From contig CAZEUG010000009.1 of the NCBI GenBank assembly GCA_964515055.1, positions 1-63,245 on the forward strand: DNA of 63,245 bases, read 5' to 3'. Positions 25,158-31,974 of this stretch are shown here, piece after piece. Position 1 is the first letter of the stretch. Every line of letters begins with the position of its first letter. A model generated the notes under the pieces. That model searched no databases, was not told where the DNA came from, and saw only the letters and a list, made by a program, of their open reading frames with translations. The stretch is from QAMX01 sp964515055. Lineage in GTDB: Bacteria > Bacillota > Clostridia > Oscillospirales > QAMX01. The position numbers and the translations under genes were made by a program.

Positions 25158-25227
25158 GAGCCAAAGAGACGGAAGTACGACAGAAAATGGACAGAATGCT
25201 GGAATTTCTGAACAATCTGCTATCGGC

Positions 25228-25256
25228 TTGATTTCCGGAACACAATATGCTATAAT
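25228..25256 (+). promoter_or_regulatory. Promoter of the mazF-like gene
   Basis: TTGATT at 25228-25233 and TATAAT at 25251-25256 are 17 bases apart. The leader to the proposed start at 25473 is about 210 bases and holds an 18-codon reading frame. Confidence 0.82.
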
Positions 25257-25357
25257 AAAACAGAACGGTTTGACAACCCGCCTGCACTGTGTCGCACGTC
25301 CCTTGCGCTGCATAGCATGACAGGGGGATCAAAGGATCCGTCGGCGGATGCCCCGAC

Positions 25358-25414
25358 ATGAGGCAGAAAAAAGAGCGCCCGTGGTTTAAAATCCGCCTGA
25401 TTCAGGAAGAATAG
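25358..25414 (+). CDS. Possible 18-residue leader peptide
   Basis: An ATG frame encodes MRQKKERPWFKIRLIQEE, a strongly charged peptide, and stops four bases before the GTG at 25419. GGCGGA lies about ten bases upstream as a weak ribosome-binding site. Its AGGAAGA end also forms the ribosome-binding site for that GTG. Expression is unproven. Confidence 0.25.
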   Translation: MRQKKERPWFKIRLIQEE

Positions 25415-25472
25415 ATTTGTGCGCTGCACAGACTGCGGCGCCGAATTGATTTGCCGGCGGAGCGTGAGTTTT

Positions 25473-25835
25473 GTGAACGGAACAGTCAAACGTGGAGAAA
25501 TTTATTATGCGGACCTCAGCCCGGTGGTCGGCAGTGAACAGGGCGGTATTCGCCCGGTTCTGATCGTGCAGAATGATGTCGGCAACCGCCACAGCCCTAC
25601 GGTGATCGCCGCGGCCATCACCTCGCAGACCAACAAAGCGCGGCTGCCAACGCACATCGAGCTGTCTGCGCAGAGCTATGGCCTGTCCAGGGACAGCGTG
25701 GTTCTGCTGGAACAGATCCGAACCATCGACAAAAAACGGCTGAAGGAACGCATGGGGCGCGTCGATGACAGCATGATGACCCGAATCGATGACGCCATTG
25801 CCGTCAGCTTTGGGCTGACAGAGTCCAATGGATAA
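25473..25835 (+). CDS. PemK/MazF-family mRNA endoribonuclease toxin (EndoA-like)
   Basis: The core (VKRGEIYYADLSPVVGSEQG, then RPVLIVQND, TVIAAAIT and LEQIRTIDK) is very close to the EndoA/MazF toxins of Bacillota, sequence-specific endoribonucleases cutting at short U-rich sites. GTG 25473 has GGCGGAG ten bases upstream and gives 120 residues, the family length. A GTG at 25419 has a better-spaced AGGAAGA and would add an 18-residue Cys-rich stretch (CTDCGAELIC). No antitoxin gene is recognisable directly upstream, unlike the usual EndoAI-EndoA order. The stop overlaps an ATG at 25828 in the next reading frame. Confidence 0.88.
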   Translation: MNGTVKRGEIYYADLSPVVGSEQGGIRPVLIVQNDVGNRHSPTVIAAAITSQTNKARLPTHIELSAQSYGLSRDSVVLLEQIRTIDKKRLKERMGRVDDSMMTRIDDAIAVSFGLTESNG

Positions 25836-25848
25836 CAAAGAGGCACAT

Positions 25849-26490
25849 ATGACAGGAAAAAAATGGTTGACAATTTCAATCGCAGCGCTGCTCTGCATCG
25901 CAGCGCTGACGTGCGGCCTGATGGTCGCATTCGCAGACAGGGAAGGGACGGCGGATGACCCGCTGATCGCCAAAAGCTACCTGGATGACGTGTATACGCC
26001 CGAAATTCTGGCAATCGTCGATGAGGCTGTTGCCGAACTGGAACAGGGGTATACCGGCGAAATCCAGACCCTGCTGGACGAATATTCGAAAAAAATCAAC
26101 GATAAACTCGCAGCCGTGCAGGGCGAAGCTGCCAGCCTGGCCGCCAATGAGACCTTCATCAGCCTGCTGAATGAAAAACTGGCCGAACGCGCCGCAACCG
26201 TCTCTGTGCAGCCCTCGTCGGAGAGCGAGACGTTCCGCGTGGTCACGCTGAAATCCGGCCAGCGCATCAACTGCGCAGTGGGCTGCGAAATCATGCTGCG
26301 AATCGGATCCGCAAAAGCCAGCGGCACCAACAACCCGGTGCTGATCGATCTGGCCAAAAGCTCGGAGCTGAAAAACGGCACCGCGCTGGAAAAAAATCAC
26401 CTCTACCTCGTCACGATCAAGGACAATGGTATTCAGGCCACCGCCAACAATACCAAGGTTCTGATTCGCGGCACCTACACGATCAGCTGA
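25849..26490 (+). CDS. Signal-anchored or secreted protein of unknown function
   Basis: The 213-residue product begins with Lys-Lys-Trp and one hydrophobic segment (residues 8-28), a signal peptide or N-terminal anchor. Residues 35-110 are helical and charged, probably coiled-coil. The last 90 residues form a beta-rich domain with LKSGQRINCAVGCEIMLR-like sequence and regularly placed glycines, a layout common in uncharacterised clostridial proteins. ATG 25849 is preferred because AAAGAGG stands five bases upstream; ATG 25828 lacks one. It is co-transcribed with the mazF-like gene. I do not recognise its function. Confidence 0.75.
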   Translation: MTGKKWLTISIAALLCIAALTCGLMVAFADREGTADDPLIAKSYLDDVYTPEILAIVDEAVAELEQGYTGEIQTLLDEYSKKINDKLAAVQGEAASLAANETFISLLNEKLAERAATVSVQPSSESETFRVVTLKSGQRINCAVGCEIMLRIGSAKASGTNNPVLIDLAKSSELKNGTALEKNHLYLVTIKDNGIQATANNTKVLIRGTYTIS

Positions 26491-26504
26491 ACAGCCAACT
26501 ACTC

Positions 26505-26539
26505 GCCCGGCGGAATGTATGATTCCGCCGGGCTTTTTC
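26505..26539 (+). terminator. Terminator after the 25849 gene
   Basis: A perfect 12-bp GC-rich stem (26505-26516 with 26522-26533) is followed by TTTTT. Confidence 0.88.
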
Positions 26540-26624
26540 GTTCTATTCCCCTGAAAATTTTCAAAACAATGAGCTGCCATGCATCTTTTCAGCATGAACC
26601 TACCAGCAACCTCAAATGGAACAT

Positions 26625-26648
26625 CATATCAGTACAAAAGCTGATATG
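26625..26648. promoter_or_regulatory. Palindrome in an AT-rich spacer (possible operator)
   Basis: CATATCAG (26625-26632) and CTGATATG (26641-26648) flank an 8-base centre. It lies about 105 bases upstream of the small ORF at 26753. GGAACAT and ATGTTC sequences occur outside it, extending the dyad loosely. The region 26540-26752 is clearly richer in A and T than its surroundings and contains no other gene. Confidence 0.4.
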
Positions 26649-26752
26649 AACAAATACGCGAAAAATGTTCAATTTTGAAAAAACACCTGATAGAGAAAAA
26701 AATATGATACAATACAGATGTGAATAGTCACTAAAAACAGGAGGAAGAAAAA

Positions 26753-26887
26753 ATGCTGATTGATACGAAAAATAACAGGCATCATCAATCCCAATGGATA
26801 TTCCTTCTTATGACAGAAAAATACAATTGCAGAATTTACGTGGCTGAATGCTGTCTGATTCGGCCACGTAAAAGGCCTGTAGTTTGA
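26753..26887 (+). CDS. Possible 44-residue small protein
   Basis: The ATG is preceded by AGGAGG at an ideal eight bases, one of the best ribosome-binding sites in the window. The peptide starts MLIDTKNNRHHQSQWIF, has three Cys and ends basic (IRPRKRPVV). No hydrophobic segment or known motif is seen. The 3' third of the frame lies within a 14-bp hairpin at 26836-26871, so RNA structure and coding sequence overlap. No convincing -35/-10 pair is upstream, although TACAAT at 26708-26713 could be a -10 box. It may be a remnant of a longer gene. Confidence 0.4.
   Translation: MLIDTKNNRHHQSQWIFLLMTEKYNCRIYVAECCLIRPRKRPVV
26836..26871. repeat. Hairpin inside the small ORF
   Basis: The arms 26836-26849 and 26858-26871 pair over 14 bp with one G-U. 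No T run follows, so it is a poor terminator. It may be a regulatory or REP-like element. Confidence 0.5.
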
Positions 26888-26915
26888 AATGAATCACGAA
26901 AGGAAGGATCCACCC

Positions 26916-27887
26916 ATGAAAAAAAGGAATGCTTCATCGAATTTGTGCGATTTTACCGGGCATCCTGCTGCTGTTGCTGCTGACGGCCTGTGCGGAACAG
27001 ACACAGCCCTCGTTGAATACGGAGCAAACCTCCGCCTCCTCTCAGGCAGAAACCTCGTCCAAAGCGGCAGCCTCTACCTCTGTTTCAACGACACAGCCGG
27101 TAACGTCTGATCCGGCGCAGCCGACACAGGAAGACCCGATCCCGGATGGCTATGTCGTTGCGGAGACGGTGGAGCCAATCGGTTCTCCTTTTGTTCGTTG
27201 CGCTGGGCACTGTCCACGGAGACGGATATCTGTCATGCGGTGGCTCGCAGATCGCCGGATACGGGCCGTTTGCCGGATAGAGGGAGGCTTTCAAACATGG
27301 CATATCGGGGAAGACGGAAGCACAGTGACACTCTTATGTCAGGATTCGACATGGGCGCCGACGACGTTCCCGGAGCTTTTGAGGCTCCGGTTTGATGAAG
27401 CGGGTGTGTCCTGTCAGAAGCCGTTTATTATGCTCCGCCTGCGGAGGATTCCTGGTCTATTTACAGCAATCAACCGGATGCGTTCCGACCGGATTGGGCG
27501 GAAAATCATGAGGCCGTCGAGCTGACCAATCTCTTTGACGGCGTGGGCCTTCTGCTGCAGCGCCCGGCAGGTTCGATTGGTGCGGGAGACAGTCGCGTTC
27601 GAACCGGCGTCACGGTGGACCATGACGAAGTCGCCCATACGATGACGGTGAACATCGCCTATACGAGTGGGAAGCTGGCAGCGGATGCGGTCAAGGACCT
27701 GCGCAATGGCTATGTGGAGCGGGTGGAACTCGCTCAGACGGGGGAGAGCGTGCAGCTCATTCTGTACCTGACACCTCAGGCCGCCGGATATGCCCTGGCC
27801 GAAACCGAATGCCTCACAGCAGCGGGCGATGAACCGGCCACGCTGATCTCCATCCGATTCAGTCAAACGGCAGTCACCCTGTTCTGA
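26916..27887 (+). pseudogene. Lipoprotein gene broken by several frameshifts
   Basis: ATG 26916 has GAAAGGAAGG upstream. A one-base shift in the first codons joins it to a lipoprotein signal (GILLLLLLTAC, lipobox LTAC) and a Ser/Thr-rich linker to about 27190. Recognisable protein then continues in another frame (VALGTVHGDGYLSCGGSQIA), back in the linker's frame (GFQTWHIGEDGSTVTLL), and finally in the first frame from about 27410 (SEAVYYAPPAEDSW to the stop at 27887). That makes at least four shifts. The intact ancestor would be a surface lipoprotein of about 320 residues; the C-terminal domain is not one I recognise. Confidence 0.7.
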
Positions 27888-27892
27888 CCAAC

Positions 27893-27929
27893 AAACCGGC
27901 CTGCGGAACGATTCCGCAGGCCGGTTTTT
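27893..27929. terminator. Bidirectional terminator
   Basis: A perfect 16-bp stem (27893-27908 with 27912-27927) on a 3-base loop is followed by T. It separates the lipoprotein pseudogene from the convergent dipeptidase gene. Confidence 0.9.
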
Positions 27930-27942
27930 CAGCTTTCAAATG

Positions 27943-29355
27943 TCAGGAGGGTTCCGCCAGATTCAGCAGAGCGCGAATGAATATCGCGATGGACTGGTTG
28001 AATTCAGAAATGTGGATGCATTCGTCCCGTTCATGTGCGCCGCCGCGCCCGGCACCGAGCGCAGTTTCCACCTCGGTCAGCGCCGCGCCGAATGCGACCG
28101 TGTGCGGGAATGCACGGGCATACGTCCCACCGCCCATGGTGTAGGGCTGGGCGTCCTGACCGGTGACGTCGGCAAATGCACGGGTCAGTGCGCGGATTTC
28201 CGGCTGATCCGGAGAAAACACATAGCCGGAGGAACCGGACAGGAAGGTGGCCTGGAAGCCGTGCGCTGCGGCCACGGCAGACAGCCGCGCAAACAGCGGC
28301 TCAAAGGATGCGCAGGAAGCGGGATAGCGAATGTTGCAGTTCATCACCAATCGCCCGTCGCGAACAAAGACCATGCCGCAGATGCAGGTCAGTGCGCCGG
28401 TTGCTTCGTCGGACGCGACAATGTCCAGCCCGGTGCCGTGGTTGTCAACCATCGTGCCGCAGAGGAAGGTCAGCGCTTTGGCAGAGGCGCTGTCAGCGGG
28501 CAGCAGACCGGAATCGAGCAGCCACTGTGCCAGCAGGACAATGGCGTTCACAGAGCCGTCCGGCTCTGCGGCGTGCGCACTCTTGCCGACGGCGCGCACC
28601 ACGGGACAGCCATCCCGACTTGCACAGGTGATGCCCTCCGGCAGGGAACAGGATGCGAGCGCATCGGCGAGTGCAGCGTCCAGAACGGCCTCTGCACTGT
28701 CAGCCACCGCATTGGTCACGATACCGCCGTGCAGGGCGAGCAGCCCGGCATCCAGCTGGCCGAGGTCGATTTCCACCTCGGCAATGCCCTTCTCCCCGAT
28801 GCAGACCGGGAACGCGCTGTCCGGCGAGAATGAGAAACGCGGAGCCGCGTGCGATTGGAGAAAATGCGGCAGGTCGCCCATGCCGCGCTCCTCATCACAG
28901 CCCAGCAGGAGGCGAATCGTGAAGGGCAGGCGAATCTGCTGATCCTTGAAGAAACGCATGGCAGCCAGCGCAGCAATGGCCGGGCCCTTGTCGTCCCGGA
29001 TGCCGCGACCGATGTAGAGGTCACGGTCAATCGTCAGCGCAAAGCGCGGATATTGCCACCCCTCCACCGCCGGAACCACATCCAGATGCGCAATGATGCC
29101 GATTTCGTCGTCACGGCTGTCACCCGGCAGGAGAATGCTGCCGCAGAAATAGTCGTGGTTTTCTGTTTCAAAGCCGAGCGCCTCCGCAATGCTCAGCATC
29201 TGATCGAGCGCAGCTGCCGTATCGTCCCCGAAAACGTGCGGAGCCGGTGCATCCTGCGATACACTGGGAATGGTGAGCAGCGCAGACAGGGCGGAGCGAA
29301 TCCAGGCCTGCGTGGCTTCATCATTGACATACGAGAAAATCTGTTGGTTTGTCAC
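27943..29355 (-). CDS. Sapep/PepV-like metallo-dipeptidase (M20 family)
   Basis: The 470-residue protein carries the M20 two-metal motifs in order: HLDVVPA (His and catalytic Asp), GIRDDKGP with bridging Asp, and GCDEERGMGD with general-base Glu. The insert between metal-binding halves is the lid domain of PepV. Such enzymes release amino acids from dipeptides in the cytoplasm. GTG 29355 has GGAGGG six bases upstream. The SDR gene starts 50 bases upstream on the same strand with no terminator between, so they are probably one unit. Confidence 0.92.
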   Translation of the reverse strand: MTNQQIFSYVNDEATQAWIRSALSALLTIPSVSQDAPAPHVFGDDTAAALDQMLSIAEALGFETENHDYFCGSILLPGDSRDDEIGIIAHLDVVPAVEGWQYPRFALTIDRDLYIGRGIRDDKGPAIAALAAMRFFKDQQIRLPFTIRLLLGCDEERGMGDLPHFLQSHAAPRFSFSPDSAFPVCIGEKGIAEVEIDLGQLDAGLLALHGGIVTNAVADSAEAVLDAALADALASCSLPEGITCASRDGCPVVRAVGKSAHAAEPDGSVNAIVLLAQWLLDSGLLPADSASAKALTFLCGTMVDNHGTGLDIVASDEATGALTCICGMVFVRDGRLVMNCNIRYPASCASFEPLFARLSAVAAAHGFQATFLSGSSGYVFSPDQPEIRALTRAFADVTGQDAQPYTMGGGTYARAFPHTVAFGAALTEVETALGAGRGGAHERDECIHISEFNQSIAIFIRALLNLAEPS

Positions 29356-29406
29356 TTAAATCCCTCCGAATGGATAAAATTCTGGTTGAATCGAAAAGAA
29401 AAAACG

Positions 29407-30213
29407 TCAGGCGTAGAGCAAAGCAATGATGCGCTGCGTCAGCCGCTCCGGCAGACACCGTCGCAGCACGTCAAACAGCCGATACCGGAAACCGACCGTG
29501 ATGCGCGGCTTTGGGTGACGGGCAAACGCTGCCCGGACGGCGACACGGGCGATGGCGTCAGGCGAGGCGCCGCCCCGCTCATCGCGCTCCATCACGGCGA
29601 TGCTCCGACCGGCGCGCCCGGTATAGGCCGAGTCGGACGGAATCTCCGTCATGCGGCGGTCGGTGAACCCGGTACAGGTGTCGCCCGGCTCAATGACCGT
29701 GACGTCGATGCTGAACGGTGCAATCTCCCCGGCCAGCGCCGAGGCGAACGCACGCAGCGCGGCTTTTGCAGCGGAATACATGGCCTGAAAGGGGATGGGG
29801 ATGCCCGCCGCGACCGAACCGGTCAGCAGAATCCGCCCGCCGCCGTTGCGGCGCATATGCGGCAGAACGGCACGCGTCATCAGCACATGCCCCAGAAACG
29901 CCACATCCAGCTGCTGTCGCAGCGCCTCCGGCGTTGCATCCTCCACGGCACCGCCAATGCCCGCACCGGCATTGTTGACGAGCAGATCAATCCGGCCTTC
30001 CTGTTCCATCAGCGCCGCAACAGCCGCCTCAATCGACGATTCATCGCAGAGATCCAGCGGAAGCATACGGATGCCGTTCTCCTCGGCAGCAGCCGGGTGG
30101 CGGGACGTGCCGTACACGCGCATCCCGCGGCGCACCAGCGCTTCGGCAATGGCGCGCCCAATTCCGGAGGATGCACCGGTGACCAGACACACACTGTCAG
30201 GCTTCAACTGCAT
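29407..30213 (-). CDS. Short-chain dehydrogenase/reductase (SDR)
   Basis: The 268-residue protein has the classical SDR elements: TGASSGIG cofactor loop near residue 12, NNAGAG, catalytic Ser in TGSVAAG and YSAAK with Tyr and Lys. An Arg after the first strand (TSRHP) suggests NADPH preference. ATG 30213 follows AAAGGCGG by seven bases; upstream in-frame sequence is not family-like. It is divergent from a serine-palmitoyltransferase-like synthase, which makes reduction of a 3-keto amino product a testable idea. Many other SDR substrates are possible. Confidence 0.88.
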   Translation of the reverse strand: MQLKPDSVCLVTGASSGIGRAIAEALVRRGMRVYGTSRHPAAAEENGIRMLPLDLCDESSIEAAVAALMEQEGRIDLLVNNAGAGIGGAVEDATPEALRQQLDVAFLGHVLMTRAVLPHMRRNGGGRILLTGSVAAGIPIPFQAMYSAAKAALRAFASALAGEIAPFSIDVTVIEPGDTCTGFTDRRMTEIPSDSAYTGRAGRSIAVMERDERGGASPDAIARVAVRAAFARHPKPRITVGFRYRLFDVLRRCLPERLTQRIIALLYA

Positions 30214-30280
30214 GGAAAACCGCCTTTCACAGCCTGTTGGCGATGCAACAGACTTTTTTCCTTTATGATACACTTTTTGC

Positions 30281-30309
30281 TGGAAAAATGCAAATGAAAA
30301 TGTTATAAT
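30281..30309 (+). promoter_or_regulatory. Candidate promoter of the oxoamine synthase gene
   Basis: TATAAT at 30304-30309 is perfect, but the -35 at 17 bases' distance is weak (TGGAAA, 30281-30286). A TATCAT-type -10 for the divergent SDR gene is visible on the other strand around 30266-30271. Confidence 0.5.
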
Positions 30310-30343
30310 AAAAGAAGAAGTTTTATGAAAAGGGAGGATTTCA

Positions 30344-31519
30344 ATGAGCCTGTTTGACAAGTGCTATGAATTTGACGAACCACAGAAGATTATGGAACAG
30401 GGAATATACCCCTATTTTCACGCGTTGGAATCAGCGCAGGATACAGAAGTCGTGATCGATGGTCGCCGCACCATTATGATCGGCTCCAATAACTACCTCG
30501 GCCTGACGAACGACCGCCGCACGATTGAAGCGGCCAAGGCTGCACTTGATCAGTATGGCACGGGCTGCTCCGGCTCCCGCTTCTTAAACGGCACGCTGGA
30601 GCTGCATCTTACACTGGAAAAAGAGCTGGCTGAATTTTTCGGCAAAGACGGCGCTGTGACGTATTCGACCGGCTTCCAGACCAACCTCGGCGCAATTTCC
30701 GCCGTTGTCGGTATGCATGATTATATCCTCTCTGATCGCGAAAACCACGCCAGTATCGTCGATGGCTGCCGCCTCAGCTACGCCAAACGTACCTATAAAT
30801 ATGAACACAGCGACATGGCCGACCTGGAGCGCGTCCTGTCCGCACTGCCGCTCGACGCGGGCAAGCTCATCGTGACCGACGGCGTCTTTTCCATGGGTGG
30901 CGACATTGCCAAACTTGACGTCATCTGCGACCTGGCACACAAGTACAACGCCGGAGTCCTGGTCGATGACGCACACGGCGTCGGTATGATCGGCGAGGGC
31001 GGCCGCGGCACCGCCAGCTATTTCGGCCTGACCGACCGCGTCGATCTGATTATGACGACGTTCTCCAAGTCGCTGGCCTCTCTGGGTGGCTGCATCGTCG
31101 CCAACGACAAAATCATCAACTACATTCGCCACAAATCCCGCCCCTTCATCTTCAGTGCATCGCTGCCGCCTGCCAATGCGGCCGGCGCGCTGGAAGCACT
31201 CCGCATCCTAAAACGCGAACCGGAGCGCGTGGAGCGGCTGGCAGCCAACGCGGCTCATATGCGCGAACGGCTGCGCGCTGCTGGCGTCCCGTTCGGCGCA
31301 TCGGAAACGGCCATTGTGCCGATTATGACGTACGACAAAATCCGGACGCTGACAGTGACCCGTGCGCTGCTCGAACGCGGCGTCTATGTCAACCCGGTGC
31401 TCCCACCCGCAGTGCCCGATGGCCAGTGCCTGCTGCGCACCAGCTACACCGCCACGCACACCATGCAGCAGATTGACGAAGCAGCCGACATCATCATTGA
31501 TGTCCTCAAACAGCTGTAA
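30344..31519 (+). CDS. Alpha-oxoamine synthase, serine palmitoyltransferase-like (PLP-dependent)
   Basis: The 391-residue protein is a fold type I PLP enzyme of the family joining KBL, BioF, HemA and serine palmitoyltransferase. It has the GSNNYLGL and GTGCSGSRFLNG blocks, the DDAHGVG aspartate motif and the PLP lysine in TFSKSLAS. The opening (PQKIMEQGIYPYF), the HASIVDG block and the TYKYEHSDM region resemble the soluble bacterial serine palmitoyltransferases of Bacteroides. These condense an amino acid with an acyl thioester and release CO2. Specificity cannot be settled by eye; KBL or BioF-like activity remains possible. It is terminated at 31553-31601. Confidence 0.85.
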   Translation: MSLFDKCYEFDEPQKIMEQGIYPYFHALESAQDTEVVIDGRRTIMIGSNNYLGLTNDRRTIEAAKAALDQYGTGCSGSRFLNGTLELHLTLEKELAEFFGKDGAVTYSTGFQTNLGAISAVVGMHDYILSDRENHASIVDGCRLSYAKRTYKYEHSDMADLERVLSALPLDAGKLIVTDGVFSMGGDIAKLDVICDLAHKYNAGVLVDDAHGVGMIGEGGRGTASYFGLTDRVDLIMTTFSKSLASLGGCIVANDKIINYIRHKSRPFIFSASLPPANAAGALEALRILKREPERVERLAANAAHMRERLRAAGVPFGASETAIVPIMTYDKIRTLTVTRALLERGVYVNPVLPPAVPDGQCLLRTSYTATHTMQQIDEAADIIIDVLKQL

Positions 31520-31552
31520 CCGCGCACTCCGTACCCCGTCAAAAAAACAGCC

Positions 31553-31601
31553 AACAGGCGATATGCAGCCCGGCTTGCGTCCTGACTGCGTATCGCCTGT
31601 T
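31553..31601 (+). terminator. Terminator-like hairpin after the oxoamine synthase
   Basis: A 16-bp stem with one G-U pair (31553-31568 with 31586-31601) has a 17-base loop and only a weak T tract (GTTTCTG). Confidence 0.65.
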
Positions 31602-31656
31602 TCTGCGAACAACAGGCAAACGCTGCAAATTCACACGAAAACATGGAAGAAAACAG

Positions 31657-31849
31657 GTGAAAGAAACGAAAAACGTCCCGGAAAGCCTGACGCGATACGG
31701 TCTGGATGCTCTATCATGGCCTCTGGTTTACCAGAGTCGTTTATCAGGATACTTCACTGGAAAAACGGGTCGAGCGGGGTGAATTCGATGCGGCCAATCG
31801 CCTGCTGGCTGATCTGACCGAACAGAACAATGGCCGGTTCGAACGGTGA
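31657..31849 (+). pseudogene. Probable short gene remnant with a frameshift
   Basis: A GTG frame from 31657 encodes KETKNVPESLTRYGLDAL, and protein-like sequence then continues in a different frame from about 31706 (LYHGLWFTRVVYQDTSLEKR to a stop at 31847-31849). Together they look like one small protein or a C-terminal fragment carrying an indel. No good ribosome-binding site or promoter is seen, and I do not recognise the family. The rest of 31602-31930 has no other gene. Confidence 0.35.
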
Positions 31850-31930
31850 ACCCAACCATACCCGCTCTGTGCCGACGCCACCTGCTCCAAAAATACCAAA
31901 AAACAAACAAAAAGGTGATCGTTTGAAGTG

Positions 31931-31964
31931 AAAAAACCGGGAGCACAGGACTCCCGGTTTTTTT
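31931..31964. terminator. Bidirectional terminator
   Basis: A 13-bp stem (31931-31943 with 31951-31963) has A and T runs at both ends. It ends the minus-strand GH110-like gene just 11 bases away and any plus-strand transcript. Confidence 0.88.
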
Positions 31965-31974
31965 GTTGCAATCA

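Noticed and set aside
26675..26713. Promoter TTGAAA/TACAAT before the 44-codon ORF
   Set aside because: The boxes are about 27 bases apart, too far for a SigA promoter.
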